Of a stretch of DNA of 42,387 nt, positions 38,128-42,387 are shown one piece after another. Within the stretch, counting starts at the first letter, position 1, and every line of letters starts with the position of its first letter. Source of the DNA: Lentisphaeria bacterium (lineage in GTDB: Bacteria > Verrucomicrobiota > Lentisphaeria > Victivallales > Victivallaceae); contig CAAGDG010000185.1 of the NCBI GenBank assembly GCA_900768515.1, forward strand, positions 1-42,387. Direction: 5' to 3'. A model generated the notes under the pieces. That model was given only the letters and a program-made list of their open reading frames with translations. It was not told where the DNA came from and searched no databases. A program made the translations under genes and the position numbers.

Positions 38128-40842
38128 ATGAGAAAAGTCTGGCTTCTGGGGGTATTGTGTCTTTTTTTGCAGGGTGCAGCCGCCGATTTTGAGGTGAAAA
38201 TCGGTTCGCTGATGCCGACGGAAGAGGTGGATTCCAAGCTCTCCGACGGTCGGGTTTCCGGGGTGATCGCGCCGGGATGGCGGGAGAATTCCGAGTGGGC
38301 GAAATGCTACGCCCGCTACCGTGCCGGCAGGGAGGGGGAGCAGTCGTTCCAGCGGATCGAGATCGAGCGGATCGATTCCGGTTACTGCCAGTTCGACTAC
38401 CGGCTGGACCGGCCGCTGCCGCCCGGGGAGTACCGGATCCGGCTGCGGGCGCGGCTGCGGGGACGCGCCCGGGTCGCGGTGGGAATCCGCGGATTTGCCG
38501 CGCCCTACCGCTGGCACACCCGGGTCAACCTGCTGCCCGGCGGCGAGTGGACCGACTATGAACACCGCTTCCGCCTCTCCGAGACGGTTCCGGGAGGAAG
38601 TGCGGCGCTGTTTTTCCAGATCGACGGCGTCGGAGTCTTCGACCTGGCGTCGGTGGAACTGACCGTTGCGGAGCCGCTGCGGAGGAAGCTTCCGGTCAAC
38701 CGTTTCCGGCAGGGGTCGCTGGCGCTCGGACTCCCGACCGGCTGGTCGCTGCACAACTGTTTTTCCGAGGGGGACATGGTCAAAATCGTTCCGAATCCGG
38801 ATCGTCCGGGACCGGGGGGCGCGCCTTCGCTGCGGATCGAGTCGCGTTCCGGCGCGATGACCTCCTACGATTACCGTGAGAATCTGAGCGTCTGCACCGC
38901 GCCGTTTCCGGTCGAGGCGAAACAGCCGCTCCGGGTGGAATTTCTGCTGGCCGGGGAAGCGAAGGGGAAAGTCAAACTGTTCGCCGCCACCCGGAAGATC
39001 CGGGAGCTTCCCTTCGAGGTGAATTCCCCCGGGTGGAAGACGGTGGCGCTCGACGTGGTTCCTCCGGGAAGTGAACCGGTTTCCGCGGAACTGGAGTTCA
39101 CCGGAGTGCTGGAGATCGGCGGTCTCTACGCCGGAGCTCCCGAAGGTCTCCGGAACCAGCCCTACGCGGAGATCGCGCCGGCATCGGGCGACGCGGCCGA
39201 GGCGAAGATCATCTTCACCGACGAACCGGTGCGCCTCCGTTACTTTGCCAACCATGTCCCGGCCGGCGGAATGCTGAGGCTGGAGGGGGTGAATCTCTAC
39301 GGGGACCGCTTCTCCCGGGAGGTTGCGCTCGAATCAGCCGGAGTCGCTTCGGGAGAGGTCGCGCTGGAGCTTCCCGCCGGGCGTCCGCTCGGAGTCTGGC
39401 GGATCGAGGCGGAGCTGGCGGACGGCTCCGGAAAGCCGGTCGGGGAACGGACCGAACTGGTGCTGAACCGGCTGCCCCGTCCGAAGTTCTGGGACCGGGA
39501 CGCGCCGGATTCCCCGTTCGGCGTCCATGTCCAGCCCTCCAACCGCCACCTGACCATGGCCAAGGCGCTGGGAATCAACTGGGCGCGGCTCCACGACGCC
39601 GGGGTCCAGCTGGTCGGCTGGGCCTACCTCGAACGCGAACCTGGAAAGTGGAGTTTCGACGACGCCGGAATCCGCCGCTACCGCGACCACAAACTGATGC
39701 TTCACGGGGAACTGACCACCGCTCCCGCCTGGAAGAGTTACGCGGTTCGGAGCACCACGCCGCCGCCGCAACTGCGCTGGTCGATCACCGCGCCCTATTT
39801 TCTGCCGCTCGACTTCGACGAGTATGAAAAGTATGCGGAGACCGTGATCTCCCGTTACCGCGGCGTGATTTCCAGCTACGACGTCTGGAATGAACCGTGG
39901 CTTCCGCTCTTTTATCACACTGATTATGTGAAAAAACTGCCGGAGGGAACCCGGCGGTGGGCCAGTTTCGGCGGCGGCTTCTACATTTCGCCCGACAATC
40001 CGGCCGAAGGGTTCGCCGAAATGCAGCGCCGGGTGTTCCGGGCGGCGGCCAAGATCGATCCGGCGATCCGGGTCAACGGCATCAACTCCTCCGACAACCG
40101 GGGGGACAACGAGGGGCGGACTTCCGGAGTGGAGTTCTCCCGGCTGATGAAGGAGCAGGGGGCGCTCGAAACCTGCCACCGGATCTGTTATCACCAGTAT
40201 CTGACCCGGCTGGTCGGCTTCCCCGGCGACGAGGTCGAGACCGGCCTGGTCCGGGCGATCGGACCGCTGCTCGACCGGGACGGCGCCGCTCCGAAACCGG
40301 TCTGGTTCACCGAGGGATCTCCGCTGACCCACCTCTGCGAAGGTTTCTACCGGCTGACCGCGCCGGGATGCAGCCAGGCGGAGGCATTCGACGCCGGGGA
40401 CCGGGTGGTCCGGTTTGTGGTTTCCCTGCTTGCGCAGGGCAATGAGAAGGTCTTCCTCTATTCGATGGGGGTCTACTACGGCTATTCGAATCTGAATCCG
40501 CACCGGCTGCTGGTGACGGCTTCCGGAGAGCCGCACCCCTCCGGGGCGGCGTTCGCGGTGATGGCGCGGGCGCTGGAAGGAAAGAAGTTCGTCCGGATCG
40601 CACCGGTCGGAGAGCGGGTCCATGCCTACCTCTTCCAGGGGGACGCCGAGAGCTGCGCCGTGCTGCTCCCCGATCCGCGCAGCGGCGTCTACCGGATGCC
40701 GCAACTGCCGGAGGGAGTGCGGCTCTCCGATCTCTTCGGCAATCCGGTCGATCCCGACAAAGCCGGTCCGTATGCGGGATATGTGATGGTAACCGGGGAG
40801 GTCGCCGCGCTGGAAAAGGCGCTCGGCGTCTCCGCAAAATAA
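38128..40842 (+). CDS. Secreted clan-A-like glycoside hydrolase
   Basis: 904 residues. A signal peptide (MRKVWLLGVLCLFLQGAAA) is followed by about 400 residues of beta-sandwich modules with carbohydrate-binding character (RWHTRVNLLPGGEWTDYEHRF). From about residue 460 there is a TIM barrel: INWARLHDAG, then YDVWNEPW with probable acid/base Glu589, and PVWFTEGSP with probable nucleophile Glu729, as in GH39/GH-A enzymes. A short beta domain closes the protein (VHAYLFQGDAESCAVLLPDPRS). The exact family and substrate are unclear. It lies in an operon with the sialidase-like gene and a pseudopilin. Confidence 0.82.
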   Translation: MRKVWLLGVLCLFLQGAAADFEVKIGSLMPTEEVDSKLSDGRVSGVIAPGWRENSEWAKCYARYRAGREGEQSFQRIEIERIDSGYCQFDYRLDRPLPPGEYRIRLRARLRGRARVAVGIRGFAAPYRWHTRVNLLPGGEWTDYEHRFRLSETVPGGSAALFFQIDGVGVFDLASVELTVAEPLRRKLPVNRFRQGSLALGLPTGWSLHNCFSEGDMVKIVPNPDRPGPGGAPSLRIESRSGAMTSYDYRENLSVCTAPFPVEAKQPLRVEFLLAGEAKGKVKLFAATRKIRELPFEVNSPGWKTVALDVVPPGSEPVSAELEFTGVLEIGGLYAGAPEGLRNQPYAEIAPASGDAAEAKIIFTDEPVRLRYFANHVPAGGMLRLEGVNLYGDRFSREVALESAGVASGEVALELPAGRPLGVWRIEAELADGSGKPVGERTELVLNRLPRPKFWDRDAPDSPFGVHVQPSNRHLTMAKALGINWARLHDAGVQLVGWAYLEREPGKWSFDDAGIRRYRDHKLMLHGELTTAPAWKSYAVRSTTPPPQLRWSITAPYFLPLDFDEYEKYAETVISRYRGVISSYDVWNEPWLPLFYHTDYVKKLPEGTRRWASFGGGFYISPDNPAEGFAEMQRRVFRAAAKIDPAIRVNGINSSDNRGDNEGRTSGVEFSRLMKEQGALETCHRICYHQYLTRLVGFPGDEVETGLVRAIGPLLDRDGAAPKPVWFTEGSPLTHLCEGFYRLTAPGCSQAEAFDAGDRVVRFVVSLLAQGNEKVFLYSMGVYYGYSNLNPHRLLVTASGEPHPSGAAFAVMARALEGKKFVRIAPVGERVHAYLFQGDAESCAVLLPDPRSGVYRMPQLPEGVRLSDLFGNPVDPDKAGPYAGYVMVTGEVAALEKALGVSAK

Positions 40843-40857
40843 GGAAAGGGAGTTCTC

Positions 40858-41586
40858 ATGAAAAAACGTTTCACTTTGATTGAGCTTCTGGTTGTGATTG
40901 CGATCATCGCGATTCTTGCCGCCATGCTGCTCCCGGCGCTGAATCAGGCGCGTCAGAAGGCGAAGGATATCAAATGCGTGAGCAACATCAAGCAGGTCGG
41001 CATGTATCTGCTGATGTACGTCGACCAGAACGACGAGAAGTTCCCCAATGTCAACGGCAACGGCAAAGACCCGAAAGAGTGGAAGTGGCTCGACTGCGCC
41101 TACAGCATCAGCGACCCTTCGGTGGACTGGGCTGGAAATGACGCGGTCTGGATTGAGTTCGGTTCCGGAACCGCGACCGCCAAAGGGGTGTTCGGCTGTC
41201 CCTCCTCCCTGGGCGGCAAGGATAAGAGGACCACTTACAGCCGTCATTACGGCATCAACGATTATGTCGCCACCAACAGCGGCAAGCTGAGCGGGGCCGA
41301 CAAGAAGGTGGTTGCGCTTGGTTCGATCAAGTCCCCCTCGACCCGGGCGATGATTTTCGACATCGACTTCCCGAACGTCACCGGGTACATCAATCCCTCC
41401 GCCAAGACGCGCGATCTCATGGTGGAGGAGCCCGAAAACGGCGGCATCTGGCGCCACTACAGCGGCGACGGCGCCAACGTCTGCTTTGTCGATGGACACG
41501 TCAAAGCGATGCGGCGGCAGGAGATTCCGTTTGACCGCAACGACGAGAACAATGGAGAGTTCTGGGCGGACGAACCGGTGAATTGA
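40858..41586 (+). CDS. Prepilin-type pseudopilin of the PVC group
   Basis: 242 residues. A short basic leader MKKR precedes FTLIELLVVIAIIAIL, the type IV pilin-like helix with Glu at mature position 5. The residue before the cleavage point is Arg rather than the usual Gly. The C-terminal part ends with RHYSGDGANVCFVDGHVKAM, an H-x11-DG variant of the H-x9-DG tail common in PVC pseudopilins. aaggaaaggg lies before ATG 40858, 15 bp after the glycosidase. Such stand-alone pseudopilins may build surface structures used in polymer degradation; the role is not established here. Confidence 0.88.
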   Translation: MKKRFTLIELLVVIAIIAILAAMLLPALNQARQKAKDIKCVSNIKQVGMYLLMYVDQNDEKFPNVNGNGKDPKEWKWLDCAYSISDPSVDWAGNDAVWIEFGSGTATAKGVFGCPSSLGGKDKRTTYSRHYGINDYVATNSGKLSGADKKVVALGSIKSPSTRAMIFDIDFPNVTGYINPSAKTRDLMVEEPENGGIWRHYSGDGANVCFVDGHVKAMRRQEIPFDRNDENNGEFWADEPVN

Positions 41587-41629
41587 TCCGGGTTTTCCCT
41601 CCCGGGGCGGCTTGCGGCCGGAGCGGGGG

Positions 41630-42387
41630 TTATCCGGCGAGAGCGAGCAGCGCGACTCCGGCCAGGATCAGCGCCAGCGCTCCCGCCTTCTGGCGGACGT
41701 TCCGGTCGTGGAAGAAGAACACCCCCGCCCCGAATGAGACGATACAGTTGCTCCGCCGCACCAGCGAGAGAATGGAAATGTGCGTATCCGGGACGCTCAG
41801 GGCGTAGAAGTAGAGGTAGTCCGCCGCGATCAGGAAAATTCCGGTCAGCGGAATCGTCCACCTCCACTCGAACCGGAACCGCGACCGGCCGCGGAACGCG
41901 CACCACAGCCACGCCAGGCCGAGCAGCAGCGCGATGTCGATCGAGAACCACAACTGCATCGTGTCGCGTGGAATGCCGACTTTCCCGAGCAGAAACTTGT
42001 CGTAGAGCGCGGAAACTGCGCCGAGCAGCGTTCCGAGAAAAATCCAGTGGATGCCGCGGCAGCGGGTGAAGGAGATTCCTTCACGCTTTCCCAGCACTGA
42101 GAAGAGGTAGTATCCGGCGAAGATCGCCGCCATGCCGATTCCCTGCAACGGTGTCGGAATTTCGTCGAAGAGCAGCATTCCGCCGAAGAAGGTCCAGAGG
42201 GGGGCCGTCGCCCGAATCGGGGAGGCAATTGAAATCGGCAGGTCCCGCATGGCGTAGTAGACCAGTGTCCAGCTGGCGCCGACCAGCAGCGATTTGAGCA
42301 GGATCAGGTTCCACCACAAGGGGGTGCAGACTGCGATCTCTCCGAAGCGGCCGGTCAGCAGAGTTCCCGCCACGAAGAAGATCGGAA
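41630..42387 (-). CDS. EamA/DMT-family transporter (N-terminus outside window)
   Basis: 252 residues visible. The frame is still open at the right edge (PIFFVAGT...), so about 40-60 N-terminal residues are missing. It has ALRDLP-like segment YYAMRDLPISIASPIRATAPLW, the EamA repeat, then FGGMLLFDEIPTPLQGIGMAAIFAGYYLF, and a second repeat ending ALALILAGVALLALAG. It is an inner-membrane drug/metabolite transporter; substrate unknown. Convergent with the glycan operon. Confidence 0.85.
   Translation of the reverse strand, partial: PIFFVAGTLLTGRFGEIAVCTPLWWNLILLKSLLVGASWTLVYYAMRDLPISIASPIRATAPLWTFFGGMLLFDEIPTPLQGIGMAAIFAGYYLFSVLGKREGISFTRCRGIHWIFLGTLLGAVSALYDKFLLGKVGIPRDTMQLWFSIDIALLLGLAWLWCAFRGRSRFRFEWRWTIPLTGIFLIAADYLYFYALSVPDTHISILSLVRRSNCIVSFGAGVFFFHDRNVRQKAGALALILAGVALLALAG

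Noticed and set aside
36345..38237. 630-codon open frame antisense to the sialidase-like gene
   Set aside because: The plus strand has Asp boxes and a promoter; the antisense frame is a composition artefact.
39334..41499. Long open frame antisense to the glycosidase and pseudopilin (721 codons)
   Set aside because: It spans two real genes and their gap and has no recognisable domain or ribosome site; explained by codon bias.

Overview
The window reads as a chromosomal segment of a GC-rich, Gram-negative, carbohydrate-degrading bacterium. My best guess is the PVC group, most likely Lentisphaerota (Victivallis-like). This is inferred from four things: a secreted glycosidase followed by a stand-alone pseudopilin of the kind that is expanded in PVC genomes; a lipopolysaccharide toolkit (lpxA, kdsD, an LptE-like lipoprotein, a family 9 glycosyltransferase); several AraC/LacI/ROK sugar-type regulators; and a bacterial corrinoid methyltransferase operon. 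There is no 16S gene or database comparison behind this placement. I see no prophage, transposase, CRISPR array or classical defence genes.

Layout. 1-252: three and a half tandem ~71-bp repeats, each carrying a terminator-like hairpin, lying against the 3' end of a leftward family 9 glycosyltransferase (250-1302). 1546-1621: tRNA-Lys. 1763-10146: a long rightward cluster of hisE, hisG, kdsD, a TPR protein, an LptE-like lipoprotein, ktrB, ktrA, a HIT protein, an exported unknown and an NhaC-type antiporter (histidine biosynthesis, outer-membrane biogenesis and ion homeostasis). 10126-11346: a leftward alpha/alpha-toroid protein divergent from a LacI regulator that overlaps upp. 13343-14404: a ROK-type regulator. 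14486-14874: a compact unit with its own promoter-like and terminator signals, encoding two tiny peptides that are related to each other. 15045-19960: two MATE transporters on either side of a polytopic glycosyltransferase-like protein. 20181-20254: tRNA-Gly. 20440-24349: a small lipoprotein, tadA, an SGNH hydrolase and a membrane Ser/Thr kinase. 24341-25566 (leftward): NAD kinase and a TrmH-family methyltransferase. 25749-28235: lpxA and gpmI, closed by a strong terminator.

28344-34316 holds an AraC regulator divergent from a five-gene corrinoid methyl-transfer operon: two UroD-fold methyltransferases, a corrinoid protein, a corrinoid-reactivating iron-sulfur ATPase and a DUF1638 protein. 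Its substrate and final methyl acceptor are not evident. 34386-36169 (leftward) couples a second AraC regulator to an AmrS-type radical SAM enzyme. Divergent from it, 36351-41586 is a glycan-processing operon: a sialidase-like protein without a signal peptide, a 904-residue secreted clan-A-like glycosidase and a pseudopilin. An EamA/DMT transporter runs off the right edge.

Several promoters share the form TTGNNN-N16/17-TATATT. The least explained element is the two-peptide unit at 14486-14874. The most coherent functional system is the corrinoid operon.
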